From: Puia dinghuensis
GTDB taxonomy: Bacteria > Bacteroidota > Bacteroidia > Chitinophagales > Chitinophagaceae
Assembly: GCF_014642875.1 (NCBI RefSeq)
Contig: NZ_BMJC01000001.1
Location: 229,335-293,334 of the forward strand
Direction of reading: 5' to 3'
Length of the DNA: 64,000 nt
The notes under the pieces are model-generated. The model was not told the origin of the DNA, did no database searches, and was given only the letters and a program-made list of their open reading frames with translations. Every line of letters begins with the position of its first letter. Positions within the stretch are counted from its first letter, which is position 1. Of the stretch, positions 7,307-15,913 are shown piece after piece. Position numbers and translations under genes: made by a program.

Positions 7307-8833
7307 CTACTTAGCGGCTGCGCGAGCTTTCTTGGTTGTGTTCTTGTCGGGCAGGTTGGGATCGATGGAATACGTCTTATCGTGCACGTGGAGATGCCGA
7401 CCGTCACCGAATAATTTTTCCTGTAAAGCGCTCATGTGACGACTGATGGCAGGCTTGCTGGCGCGGGCATAGATTTCCGTAGTACGTTGGGTGCGGTGCC
7501 CAAGCATGGTGCTGACGATCTTGAGCGGGATGTCGTGCTCGATGGCGATGGTAGTGGCAAAGGTGTGCCGGGCGGTGTGGGTGGTCAGCTCGAGCTCGAT
7601 ATGGCACAGGGCACCGATTTCCTTCAGATATTCATTGAATCGTTGGTTGCTGTTCACCGGCAGCAGCTTCTTGTACTTGATACAATACGGATGGGACCAG
7701 TATTTCAGGATCAGGTCGTCCGCGATGGGCAGGAGTGGGAGGAATTCCGGGTTTTTCGTCTTGTTGCGATTGGTATTGATCCAGTTCTTCTTGTCGATGC
7801 CTATGCTCAAATCCCGCGGCCGGAGGTTGTATACTTCCTGATAGGCAAAACCCGTGAAGCAGCAAAAGATAAATACGTCGCGGACCTCGGTTAGCCTCAC
7901 ATTATTGAAGTCGTGAGCAATTACCCGGGCAACCTCGTCCAGGGTCAATGCCTGACGTTCGGGATCGACGTACGTGCATTTGAAGGATTCCAGGGGATTT
8001 TGCGGTAGCCAGCCCTGGATGACGGCATCGTCGATCACCTGCTTCAGATTTTTGATATACTTCATTGCGGCATTGTTGCCGATGGAGTTGGTCAGGGTCA
8101 GATACTCATGCAGATCAATGGCGAATTTGAGCGGGATGGTCTTTAAGGGCTGATCGTCCGCCTTGTATCGATATTCGAGGAAGCCTAGGAAGGTGTTCTT
8201 GGTGCTGACCCATTTGCGGAAGGTCTCATGGGAAGCTGTTCCCTTGAGAACCTTGTAGAGGAATTTCAGCAGAAAGGTATACTGGGCATCCATCAGGGTC
8301 TTGTCGACGACAGGATCGTCCATCCAGGTGCGGGATTGTTGGAGGAAGTCTTCGATCAATCGGATCAGGGCGTCGAATTCCTCGGCTATGCGGTCGGGGT
8401 GGGGGCCGGCTATCGGGGTTGTCCGGGCTTTCTTCTCCTTGTTCTTCAGGGTCAGATATCGATCGATGATGATCAGGACATGTTGATGAAAGTGCTGGTC
8501 TTTCTTGAGCTGTTGTTCCTTTTCCAGATCGGTGCCATGGTACAGTTTGATGAGTTGTTTGGGCTTCACAACTTCAGTTACGGGAATCCGGTCAAAGAGA
8601 GTTGTCAGGTCGCCTTTGATCTTAGCGATCTTTGCGTTGAATTGAAGCGTCTCCGGCATTTTACCGAGACATCTTTGTTTGGACTGGCTCCATTCATCCG
8701 GCAGGATCCTGCGCGAAAGGGCAAAGTCGGCGGTGTCGCCGTCGATGGTTACGCGGACGTATAAAGGCATTTTGCCATCTGCATCTTTTTTCTGCCGCTT
8801 CAGGTACACGAGGATCGAAAGGGATTTGCTCAT
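7307..8833 (-). CDS. Tyrosine recombinase (integrase), Bacteroidota type
   Basis: This 508-residue site-specific recombinase very probably integrates the island at the adjacent tRNA-Lys. It has an N-terminal arm-type DNA-binding domain (about 1-90), a core-binding SAM-like domain (about 180-285) and a C-terminal catalytic domain (about 295-460). Catalytic residues visible are a lysine-bearing beta region (NRNKTKNPEF), H419 and R422 in HTARH, H446 in LGH, and the nucleophile Y455 in TTEIYAR. The first catalytic arginine of the family is missing: where TGLR is usual the sequence reads TGFAYQEV (about 327-334). Loss of Arg I is known in Bacteroidota enzymes such as IntDOT. The gene reads away from the tRNA 3' end, as expected of an element integrase. 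Confidence 0.93.
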   Translation of the reverse strand: MSKSLSILVYLKRQKKDADGKMPLYVRVTIDGDTADFALSRRILPDEWSQSKQRCLGKMPETLQFNAKIAKIKGDLTTLFDRIPVTEVVKPKQLIKLYHGTDLEKEQQLKKDQHFHQHVLIIIDRYLTLKNKEKKARTTPIAGPHPDRIAEEFDALIRLIEDFLQQSRTWMDDPVVDKTLMDAQYTFLLKFLYKVLKGTASHETFRKWVSTKNTFLGFLEYRYKADDQPLKTIPLKFAIDLHEYLTLTNSIGNNAAMKYIKNLKQVIDDAVIQGWLPQNPLESFKCTYVDPERQALTLDEVARVIAHDFNNVRLTEVRDVFIFCCFTGFAYQEVYNLRPRDLSIGIDKKNWINTNRNKTKNPEFLPLLPIADDLILKYWSHPYCIKYKKLLPVNSNQRFNEYLKEIGALCHIELELTTHTARHTFATTIAIEHDIPLKIVSTMLGHRTQRTTEIYARASKPAISRHMSALQEKLFGDGRHLHVHDKTYSIDPNLPDKNTTKKARAAAK

Positions 8834-8896
8834 TTTTAAATGTTTTAAGATGAAAAATCATCCTTGCAAACCCTTATCAGACGAGGCTTTCAGACG

Positions 8897-8952
8897 ATTC
8901 GTGTACCTGTAAAGGTAGAAAAGGCGACAGGTACACGAATAGGTACACGAAT
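8897..8952. repeat. Inverted plus direct repeats upstream of the integrase
   Basis: ATTCGTGTACCTGT (8897-8910) and its exact reverse complement (8927-8940) form a 14-bp inverted repeat with a 16-nt spacer, followed directly by a further copy of its 12-base end, AGGTACACGAAT (8941-8952). The three copies lie between the integrase start and the tRNA attachment site. They are the right size and position for integrase arm sites, excisionase sites or an operator. Confidence 0.75.
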
Positions 8953-9020
8953 GGCCTGTATTATTTTGTATCCAATTGAAATGAGATTTAACACAACTTG
9001 TTGAATGTGAGGGATACTTA

Positions 9021-9047
9021 AAAACAAAAAGCACACCGCAGTGTGCT
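9021..9047 (-). terminator. Terminator of tRNA-Lys
   Basis: On the minus strand a 7-bp stem (AGCACAC / GTGTGCT) with a four-base loop is followed by TTTTTGTTTT, immediately downstream of the tRNA 3' end. Confidence 0.8.
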
Positions 9048-9052
9048 ATTCG

Positions 9053-9125
9053 TGATCCCGCTGGGACTCGAACCCAGGACCCATACATTAAAAGTGTATT
9101 GCTCTACCAACTGAGCTACGGAATC
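9053..9125 (-). tRNA. tRNA-Lys (anticodon UUU)
   Basis: A 73-nt cloverleaf is readable on the minus strand. The acceptor stem pairs GATTCCG with CGGGATC (one G-U pair), the D arm reads GCTCAGTTGGTAGAGC, the anticodon loop CTTTTAA carries UUU on an ATACA/TGTAT stem, and the T arm carries TTCGAGT. The discriminator base is A and CCA is not encoded. The integrase lies just beyond its 3' end, so this gene is the likely attachment site of the island, with the crossover probably inside the 3' half. Confidence 0.95.
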
Positions 9126-9525
9126 GTTCCCGCGGCACGAGGGATCGTGTTTTTGGGAGTGCAAAAATAGGTCAAAAATGATTGGCGGCAAAAATTTTGG
9201 GGAATATTTTTCCACGGGAAGAGGGTGGTTATCAACTTTTTCCTGAGGGTGGAAGAGAGGAGGGGCGCTGCGGTGGGGGAGTTGTGAGGAGTGATGGGAG
9301 AGTTGTGAGAGTGAGGAAGGGAGAAGGATAAAATAAGGAATGACGGCGCTTGGCCGGCGAAGACGCCGGATGCCGTCATTCCTTTTACCCGATGGATGCA
9401 TCAACAAACCGCCTGCATAATGCTGCGCGGGGTGGATACCCGGGAAATTGCGGGCCTGCGTAACAATGTGTAGTAGCGTGGCAGCCGCAATTCGCGCGCG
9501 GGGCGGGCGGTAGACCCGGGAAATG
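9126..9525. other. Intergenic region between tRNA-Lys and susD
   Basis: These 400 bp hold no gene. The left part contains a purine-rich stretch (about 9240-9325) with repeated GAGTTGTGAG-like units. The right part contains the long hairpin at 9336-9384 and a GC-rich segment leading to the SusD stop. Confidence 0.7.
9336..9384 (-). terminator. Long hairpin, probable terminator of the susCD operon
   Basis: A perfect 13-bp outer stem (AAGGAATGACGGC 9336-9348 and its complement 9372-9384) encloses an inner CCGGCG/CGCCGG stem. On the minus strand it is followed by ATTTTAT, so it fits the end of the susD transcript about 140 bp past its stop. Confidence 0.6.
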
Positions 9526-11037
9526 CTAGAAACCCGGATTATTGGGAAGGAGGTTGGGATTTACATCCGTCTCCTGCTTCGGCACGGGAAAAAGCAGCTG
9601 GCTGGCAGTGAAGGTGGCGCCCCATACCGTCTTATGGCCTACAAAGTCGTCCCAGTTGCCGGTGACATCATTATGGACCTTGTGGGTACGCAGCATATCA
9701 AACCACATCTTGTTCTCGAAACACAGCTCCCAGTATCGTTCGAGCCAGACCTCGTGCTCGAAGTCGCTTTGGGAGAGCGTGCCGATGGGCGCCAGATTGG
9801 CGCGGGCGCGGATGAGGTTGACATAACTGATGGCGTCGCTGCCAGGACCACCGTTGGCCCGGTTGGAGGCTTCGGCGTACATAAGGTATACGTCGGCGAG
9901 CCGATAGAGTGTGTAGTTGAGGTCGGACTTGGCCGTACTGGTGACGGCCACCGAATCGAACCACTTATAGATATAATGCGCCTTGAAGACGACGGGCTGC
10001 CCGGTGGTGATGCTGGGATAGGTAGTATAGAAGAACTGCTTTTCCTGCACTCGTTTGTCACCCGGGAGATAAGAAGCAATGAACTGATTGGTAGGATAGA
10101 CCGAGCCATACTCATCCGAATACTTGGAGATCCCCGAATAGTTGGGGATGGTGAGCGGGGTTAGCGGGTTGTTCGAGTTAGCGGCCGCAGCATACTGCAC
10201 CTGGAAGATAAACTCACCCTTATTCTTGTTAGCCGGTTTGATCATGTCCGTATAGTTGGGGAACAGGGAGAACCCGCCATTGACGATGACGGCCTTACTG
10301 CGCTTGGCCGACTCCGCATAATAATTGCTGCCGCCGTTGATGGCCATCCCGGCATAGGTGAGATATACATCGGCCAGGATAGATTCCACCGCACTCATCG
10401 AGATGAGCCCGGTGTTGTCCTGCCAGGGCAGGGTGGAGGCTTCGGCGGCGAGCAGATCGGGGATGATGATGCTGTCATAGATGTTCTTCGCCGGTGTGCG
10501 CGGCAGCAGCAGGTTGAGGTTGGACGGAACCGCAGTCACCTTCGGCACAGCGCCATACATCCGCACCAGGAAGAAATAGAACAGCGCCCGCAGGGTACGG
10601 GCTTCCGCCAGCATATTGGTCTTGATGGAATCGGTGAGGCCAGGGGCATTGATGGTTGGGATGGTCTGGATCGCCAGGTTGCAGGCGCCGACACCCAGGT
10701 ACATATGCTGCCACCAGGTGTCGACATAGAACGAGGTGTTGTTGTAGGATAGCGTCTGGAAATTGACGAAGCCGGTCTGCCCGAGATCGCTGTTGGACTT
10801 GCCCGTCATGAATTCCATCAGATTCCAGGTATTGCCGCCATAGGACGAGGACTGGCCGTTGAGAATGCCCTGCAGATTGGCATAACAGCCATTGGCCAGC
10901 GCCCGGGCTACTTTTATACTCGAGACGTCAGAGCCCGGGGTGAGGAAACTGGTTGGGTTTTCCTGCAAAAACTTCTTACAGGAAGCCCCCGAGAGAACCA
11001 GGAGAAAGATCAGGATATATTTGAAGTTCGGTTTCAT
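9526..11037 (-). CDS. SusD/RagB-family nutrient-binding lipoprotein
   Basis: This 503-residue surface lipoprotein captures substrate and lids the neighbouring SusC channel. The start at 11037 gives a lipoprotein signal (MKPNFKYILIFLLVLSGASC) with the acylated cysteine at residue 20; an ATG 18 bp upstream is an alternative. The body shows SusD hallmarks: TPR-like helices (AEARTLRALFYFFLVRMYGAVP), a C-terminal RADVYLMYAEA-like segment (YRLADVYLMYAEASNRA), and the E-RYWELCFENKMWFDMLRT stretch near the end. It is last in the operon, 28 bp after susC. No glycoside hydrolase or peptidase is nearby, so the substrate cannot be read from the locus. Confidence 0.93.
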   Translation of the reverse strand: MKPNFKYILIFLLVLSGASCKKFLQENPTSFLTPGSDVSSIKVARALANGCYANLQGILNGQSSSYGGNTWNLMEFMTGKSNSDLGQTGFVNFQTLSYNNTSFYVDTWWQHMYLGVGACNLAIQTIPTINAPGLTDSIKTNMLAEARTLRALFYFFLVRMYGAVPKVTAVPSNLNLLLPRTPAKNIYDSIIIPDLLAAEASTLPWQDNTGLISMSAVESILADVYLTYAGMAINGGSNYYAESAKRSKAVIVNGGFSLFPNYTDMIKPANKNKGEFIFQVQYAAAANSNNPLTPLTIPNYSGISKYSDEYGSVYPTNQFIASYLPGDKRVQEKQFFYTTYPSITTGQPVVFKAHYIYKWFDSVAVTSTAKSDLNYTLYRLADVYLMYAEASNRANGGPGSDAISYVNLIRARANLAPIGTLSQSDFEHEVWLERYWELCFENKMWFDMLRTHKVHNDVTGNWDDFVGHKTVWGATFTASQLLFPVPKQETDVNPNLLPNNPGF

Positions 11038-11065
11038 CGTTGCATTTTTTTTCATTCGAAATAGA

Positions 11066-14000
11066 TTATAACCCCACTGACACCCCGAAGTTCCAGATAC
11101 GTGGCCGGGGATAGGAGAAGAAGTCCAGATTTTGCGAGAAGCCGGTATTCGCTCCATACGAGGAGAAGTAAGTGTCGACCTCGGGATCATATCCCGTGTA
11201 TTTGGTGGAGAGGAACAAGTTCTGGACACTGACATACGCCCGCAGCTTGCTCAGTTTCATGGAACGGACCGTTCTCTCGGGGAAGGTATACCCCAGGATG
11301 AAGTTCTGCCCCCGGATGAAAGAGCCATCCTCGACCCACCAGGTGTCGAAGTGGGAGTCCTGGGCGAACTTGTAATTCCTTACCTCGGAGATCATGGTGT
11401 TCTGGTGCTGCGGCGTCCAGCCATTCAGGACGGTAGCCAGGCTGTTGGCGATGGTCTGACGGTCTTCGCTGGAGTGCTTGAAGGTAGCCGCCGTATTGAC
11501 ACCTTCCACAAACCGGATATCGAAGGTGAAATCCCATCCTCTATAGGTCATGGTACTGCTGAGGGTGCCGGTCCAATCAGGATAAGCATGCCCGATGATG
11601 CTGTAATAGGGGCTGCCGTCCTTGTTGTAAATGTATTTCCGGTCGCCGACGTGCAGGCCATGGGACGCTGCAAGGGCCGCTTCGTTGGAGCCGTATGTTC
11701 CGATGCGGGTCATGCCATAGAAGGAGCCGATGGCCTCGCCCACGCGTAACACATTGGTCTGACCAAGGAAGTTGGGACCGGGGAAGATGTCGGCATTGCC
11801 GGAGTTGAGGTTGAGAATCTTGTTCTTATTGACGGCGACGATGAAATTGGTGCTCCAGGTGAAGTCCTGGGTCTTTATATTCACCGTATTCAGGTTGACT
11901 TCGATGCCTGTATTCCGAACACTGCCAACATTCTGATATACATTGGCGTTGGTCATCCCGGCAGACCAGGGGATGGGCGCCTGCAGCAACAGGTCTTTTG
12001 TTGTCCGCTGGTAGAGGTCGAGGTTGAGGTTGATCCGATCTTTCATCAGCCCCAGTTCGATACCGATGTCGGCCTGCAGGCTGCGTTCCCATTTGAGATT
12101 GGGGTTGCCGATATAGGCAGGGGAAAGAGTGGACTGGTTGGCGCCGTTGAGCACTACGGTATTGGGCTGAATCTGGGCGATTGACCTGTACTGGCCGATC
12201 TCCTGGTTACCGCTGATGCCATAGCTGCCACGGAGCTTGAGGTTGCTGATCAACCGGCTGTTTTGCATGAATGGCTCCTGGGAGATGCGCCAGGCTGCAC
12301 CGGCGGATGGGAAGAAGGCGTACTTGTTATTGGCGCCGAACTTAGATGACCCGTCCTCGCGCCCCGTGAGGGTGAACAGGTATTTCTCATCGATGTTGTA
12401 GGTGAACCGGGCGAAATAGGAGTTCATGGTCCATTGATAGTCCTGGGACTGGGCGTTCTGGCGGACTGAACCGGCGTTGAGGTAATCCCACTGGAAGAAG
12501 TCGTCGATGAAATTCTGCGTCTCCGCATTCACCCATTCCTGGTTGTATTGCTGCCAGGAGGCGCCGAGGAGGGCGGTGATCTTCTGGCGATCGTTGATCG
12601 TCTTATTATAGGTGAGATAGTTCTCGGACTGCCAGTAGATGTTTGTATACGCATTGATGCTGGCGTCCCCGCCCTGGTCCTGGCTGAGGTGAGGCAAGTA
12701 TATGGAGGAATAGAAGTTGTTCTTCTGCCCGCTGACGTTGAAGCCGAAGTCGCTTTTGAAGTCCAGGTCCTTTGTTATATGCACGAGGGCATAAGCGTCA
12801 CCGGTTGTTTGGAGGGTATTGTTCAAGGTATACCGATCGGTAGCGGTGTGCACCGGGTTGGGCGCGCCTTCCAGCCCCGCGATGTCGCTATTGCCCGCCC
12901 ATGTTCCGTCGGGATATTTCACGGGCAGAATGGGAACTTCCTCGATGACGGCACGGGGCACATTGAGGGCGCCATTGGCATCGGACACCACCCGTTGGGT
13001 GCTCTGGATCAGGTTGATGGCGCCACCCATCCGCAGCCAGTCGTTGACGTCATGGTCGAGAGTGAGCTTGACATTATATCGTTTGAACCAGGACTGCACC
13101 ATCAATCCGTTCTGGTCGAGGTAGCCGGCCGAAAGGCTGAAGAGGGACTTTTCGGAGCCGCCCTGAACAGTCAGCTGGTGGCTGTTGGAGAAGGCCGGCT
13201 TGAAGGTCTCTTTCTCCCAGTTGGTATTGTAAAGGGGTTTGTCGTTAGCGTCGAAGAGTTTTGGCAAACCGAAGTGATTGAGGGGGACGGGTGGGGTCCA
13301 GACGCCGCCCAGGGGGTCGAACTGGGTGCCGTTGGCATAGGCCTGGTTATAGATCTGGATAAACTGCTGGGAGTTGAGGGTCTGCACATGGCGGTAGAGT
13401 TCAGCTTCATTGATATTCCCATCATAGGTGACACGGCTGATACCGTGGCGACCCCGCTTGGTGGTGATCATGATCACGCCATTGGCGCCACGGGCGCCGT
13501 AGATAGCGGTGGAAGAAGCATCCTTCAACACTTCCAGGGAGGCGATGTCGTTTGGATTGATGGTGTTGGCATCGACGCCGATGACCCCGTCGACGACATA
13601 CAAGGGATCGATGTTGGAGTTGATGGAACCGATGCCGCGGACCCTGACCTTGGCGGCGAAACCGGGGGCGTTGCTGTTGATATTGACGTCAACACCGGCG
13701 ATCTTGCCTTCGAGGGCCTGGGAGACGTTGGGGACGGGTTTGTCCATCAGTTGATCGCCCCTGAGGCCCGCGACGGCGCCGGTGAGGTCGGATTTCTTTA
13801 CCGTTCCATACCCGATGACCACGACATCGTTGAGCCCGCGGATGTTTTCCTTCATGACGATGGTGAAGGAGACCTGGCTGCCGGTGGTGATGGACTGTTT
13901 CTGATAGCCTACGGAGGAAAATTCAAGGGTGGCGCCTTCATCGGGCACGGTGAGCTTGAACCGGCCTTCGGCATCGGTTGTCGTGCCGGTGGAAGTACCC

Positions 14001-14560
14001 CGGATGGTGACGGAGACGCCGGAGAGGCCATCGCCCCTGTCATTAGTGACCGTTCCGGTGATGACCTTGCTCTTTGGTGCTTTGTCGCCTTCCCGGTCTT
14101 CTTTTGCCGGCTCTTCTGTCGAAGCAGATGACAGAACATCCGGCCTTGCGGGGGAGATGACGATGGTGTTACCTACCTGTTCGAACCGGAGATCGGTGTT
14201 GAGCAGTAGGATGGAAAGAATGGCATTGACCGAACGGTTGCTGCCGGCCATGCTAAGATTGTGGATGCGCTTCACCTCCCGTTTGTTATAGGCAAAGGTG
14301 AAGGGCGTTAGCCGCTGGATCTTGTCCAGTGCGGAGAGCAGGGTCTCGTCCTTTAGTTCGAGGGAAATATAGACTTTGTTGATGTCCTGTCCGATGGCGT
14401 CGCGAGCGCTTAACAACTGGGCGCCGCTGAAAAACAGGATAAGGAAAATTAAGCTGACCCGCATAAAATACAGCAACCGTTTTTGAGTGTAGTAGAGCAG
14501 TCGGCGGCGCCCTGTTTCCAGGCATGGGCGCACAAACGCTGACAATCCTAAAAATGTCAT
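11066..14560 (-). CDS. SusC/RagA-family TonB-linked outer-membrane transporter
   Basis: This is a TonB-dependent receptor of 1164 residues from the ATG at 14560; an ATG at 14464 (MRVSLIFLILF) is a possible alternative start close to the signal peptide. In order it has a signal peptide, an STN (secretin/TonB N-terminal) signalling domain, a carboxypeptidase-regulatory-like domain (VITGTVTNDRGDGLSGVSV), a plug domain carrying the SusC signature segment LEVLKDASSTAIYGARGANG, and a long beta-barrel ending in FGVSVGL. The STN domain indicates signalling to the FecR/sigma pair encoded immediately upstream. It forms an outer-membrane uptake complex with the SusD product. Confidence 0.95.
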   Translation of the reverse strand: MTFLGLSAFVRPCLETGRRRLLYYTQKRLLYFMRVSLIFLILFFSGAQLLSARDAIGQDINKVYISLELKDETLLSALDKIQRLTPFTFAYNKREVKRIHNLSMAGSNRSVNAILSILLLNTDLRFEQVGNTIVISPARPDVLSSASTEEPAKEDREGDKAPKSKVITGTVTNDRGDGLSGVSVTIRGTSTGTTTDAEGRFKLTVPDEGATLEFSSVGYQKQSITTGSQVSFTIVMKENIRGLNDVVVIGYGTVKKSDLTGAVAGLRGDQLMDKPVPNVSQALEGKIAGVDVNINSNAPGFAAKVRVRGIGSINSNIDPLYVVDGVIGVDANTINPNDIASLEVLKDASSTAIYGARGANGVIMITTKRGRHGISRVTYDGNINEAELYRHVQTLNSQQFIQIYNQAYANGTQFDPLGGVWTPPVPLNHFGLPKLFDANDKPLYNTNWEKETFKPAFSNSHQLTVQGGSEKSLFSLSAGYLDQNGLMVQSWFKRYNVKLTLDHDVNDWLRMGGAINLIQSTQRVVSDANGALNVPRAVIEEVPILPVKYPDGTWAGNSDIAGLEGAPNPVHTATDRYTLNNTLQTTGDAYALVHITKDLDFKSDFGFNVSGQKNNFYSSIYLPHLSQDQGGDASINAYTNIYWQSENYLTYNKTINDRQKITALLGASWQQYNQEWVNAETQNFIDDFFQWDYLNAGSVRQNAQSQDYQWTMNSYFARFTYNIDEKYLFTLTGREDGSSKFGANNKYAFFPSAGAAWRISQEPFMQNSRLISNLKLRGSYGISGNQEIGQYRSIAQIQPNTVVLNGANQSTLSPAYIGNPNLKWERSLQADIGIELGLMKDRINLNLDLYQRTTKDLLLQAPIPWSAGMTNANVYQNVGSVRNTGIEVNLNTVNIKTQDFTWSTNFIVAVNKNKILNLNSGNADIFPGPNFLGQTNVLRVGEAIGSFYGMTRIGTYGSNEAALAASHGLHVGDRKYIYNKDGSPYYSIIGHAYPDWTGTLSSTMTYRGWDFTFDIRFVEGVNTAATFKHSSEDRQTIANSLATVLNGWTPQHQNTMISEVRNYKFAQDSHFDTWWVEDGSFIRGQNFILGYTFPERTVRSMKLSKLRAYVSVQNLFLSTKYTGYDPEVDTYFSSYGANTGFSQNLDFFSYPRPRIWNFGVSVGL

Positions 14561-14637
14561 AGTTTTGATTGTTTTAAATGATGCAAACTTGTTTAAAACG
14601 GGATACCTCCTTGTCAAACAGAAAGGTATCTTTTACC

Positions 14638-14664
14638 ACTGCTCCGGGTTCCAGCCGGGGCAGT
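14638..14664 (-). other. Stem-loop between fecR and susC
   Basis: ACTGC-CCGG pairs with CCGG-GCAGT across a seven-base loop just downstream of the fecR stop. A T-run follows only on the plus strand, so in the direction of transcription this is more likely an mRNA-processing or attenuation stem than a terminator. Confidence 0.4.
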
Positions 14665-14672
14665 TTTTATTT

Positions 14673-15719
14673 TTATTTGCAGCCTTCGCCCGTGATCGTG
14701 ACGCGACCATGGTCGATGGCATACTCCATATTGTTGATCTTCGACAGCACGCTGACCATTTGCTCCAGCGGTTCCACACCAGTGAAAGTGGCCGTGACCG
14801 GGCAATTCTCCGCAGCCGGGTTGGTGAAAACGATGGTCAGGTGATAGCGTTGGGCCAGCGTGTCCATCGCTTCGTGTAGGGGTACGTCATTGAATAGCAG
14901 CCAGGATCTTTTCCAGCTTAGGGCTTCACCGGCGTTGACCGGTATTTTTTGCAGATGCGTGTGCATCGAGTCCACCGAGAGCTGTTCGTTGCGGTGGAGA
15001 ATACTGTATTCCCCTCTGGCGTTCTCCACTTTTACCTTTCCCTTTGTAACGGTGATGATGATATCGTGTTCGTTGTTGGCGTCGATGTTGAAGGCGGTGC
15101 CGAGCACTGTGGTACGGATGGTTCCCGTATGAACGATGAAGGGGCGGGTGTCCCTGTGGATGTCGAAATAGGCTTCGCCATGCAGGGTTACTTCGCGGCG
15201 GGTGGGGTCGAAGCCTGTTTGATATTCAAGCCGGGCGGTATTGTGCAATAATACTTTGCTTCCGTCGGGCAACGTGATGCAGCGATCGGCCGGTGCATGT
15301 CGGACAGGCGCAGGGGCCAGGGATGCCTTGGCAACAGAGAGATGCTGGGATCGATGGTGAAAGCGCAAGACCAGCGTTGTTAAGAGGAAAATACCGAGAG
15401 CGGCGGCTACACAACGGCCAATCAGGATGGGGCGGAGGCGAAAGAGCCTGGCGGGTGTTCGTGGCCGGGAATCGATGGCTTCGGGAGGGGATTCGGGTTC
15501 GCGCCGGCTGAGGATATGACGAAGAATGGTGTCGGCTTGGGCCTTGTCCTGGGGATGAAAAGGAAGGTCTTCATTCCAGGTGTCGGCAATAAGCCGGCGC
15601 AGGGTGTCGTCGTGTTCCGTCTGCATGAGCAAGGTAAAAAACTCCTCTTTTTCCTTTGGAGTACAATCCTTATTCATGTACCGGCGGAACAGGTAAGCCA
15701 ATCGTTGGGATGCTTCCAT
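14673..15719 (-). CDS. FecR-family anti-sigma factor
   Basis: This 348-residue inner-membrane regulator of the upstream ECF sigma factor has a cytoplasmic N-terminal segment (about 1-95), one transmembrane helix (about 98-118), a periplasmic FecR domain (about 140-240, with LPDGSKVLLHNTARLEY) and a C-terminal DUF4974 domain (about 275-345, FNDVPLHEAMDTLAQRYHLTIVF). In this family the periplasmic part senses the STN domain of the partner SusC and triggers sigma release. It sits between sigma and susC on the same strand, 112 bp before the susC start. Confidence 0.93.
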   Translation of the reverse strand: MEASQRLAYLFRRYMNKDCTPKEKEEFFTLLMQTEHDDTLRRLIADTWNEDLPFHPQDKAQADTILRHILSRREPESPPEAIDSRPRTPARLFRLRPILIGRCVAAALGIFLLTTLVLRFHHRSQHLSVAKASLAPAPVRHAPADRCITLPDGSKVLLHNTARLEYQTGFDPTRREVTLHGEAYFDIHRDTRPFIVHTGTIRTTVLGTAFNIDANNEHDIIITVTKGKVKVENARGEYSILHRNEQLSVDSMHTHLQKIPVNAGEALSWKRSWLLFNDVPLHEAMDTLAQRYHLTIVFTNPAAENCPVTATFTGVEPLEQMVSVLSKINNMEYAIDHGRVTITGEGCK

Positions 15720-15777
15720 AGTTTAAAATTTCGGCACATTCCGAAGGTTAACAGCGGCTCGAGCTCGGGCTCATCCT

Positions 15778-15866
15778 GAACCGCCGGTGGCGGTTCGCCC
15801 GCAAGGGCAGACGTTAGCCATATGCGGGAATCGGGGCATTTTTAGGGCAGCCCGATTCCCGCATAT
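15778..15866 (-). repeat. Two strong stem-loops between sigma and fecR
   Basis: A perfect 8-bp hairpin (GAACCGCC-GGT-GGCGGTTC, 15778-15796) lies beside a perfect 16-bp inverted repeat (ATATGCGGGAATCGGG 15820-15835 and its complement 15851-15866, 15-nt loop). Neither has a T-run in the direction of transcription. Between an ECF sigma gene and its anti-sigma gene such structures could set relative mRNA levels. Confidence 0.6.
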
Positions 15867-15913
15867 AAAGACTGTAAAACGACCGGATAGGAGTAGCCGG
15901 GTGAAAATTTTTT

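Noticed and set aside
9240-9325. Short repeated GAGTTGTGAG-like units that might suggest a CRISPR or tandem repeat.
   Set aside because: The units are short, irregular and purine-biased, with no regular spacers; no CRISPR array or cas gene is in the window.
12548-14131. A 527-codon plus-strand frame opposite susC.
   Set aside because: It is antisense to an unambiguous SusC gene and its acidic, Gly/Asp/Val-rich composition is typical of a mirror frame in G+C-rich coding DNA.
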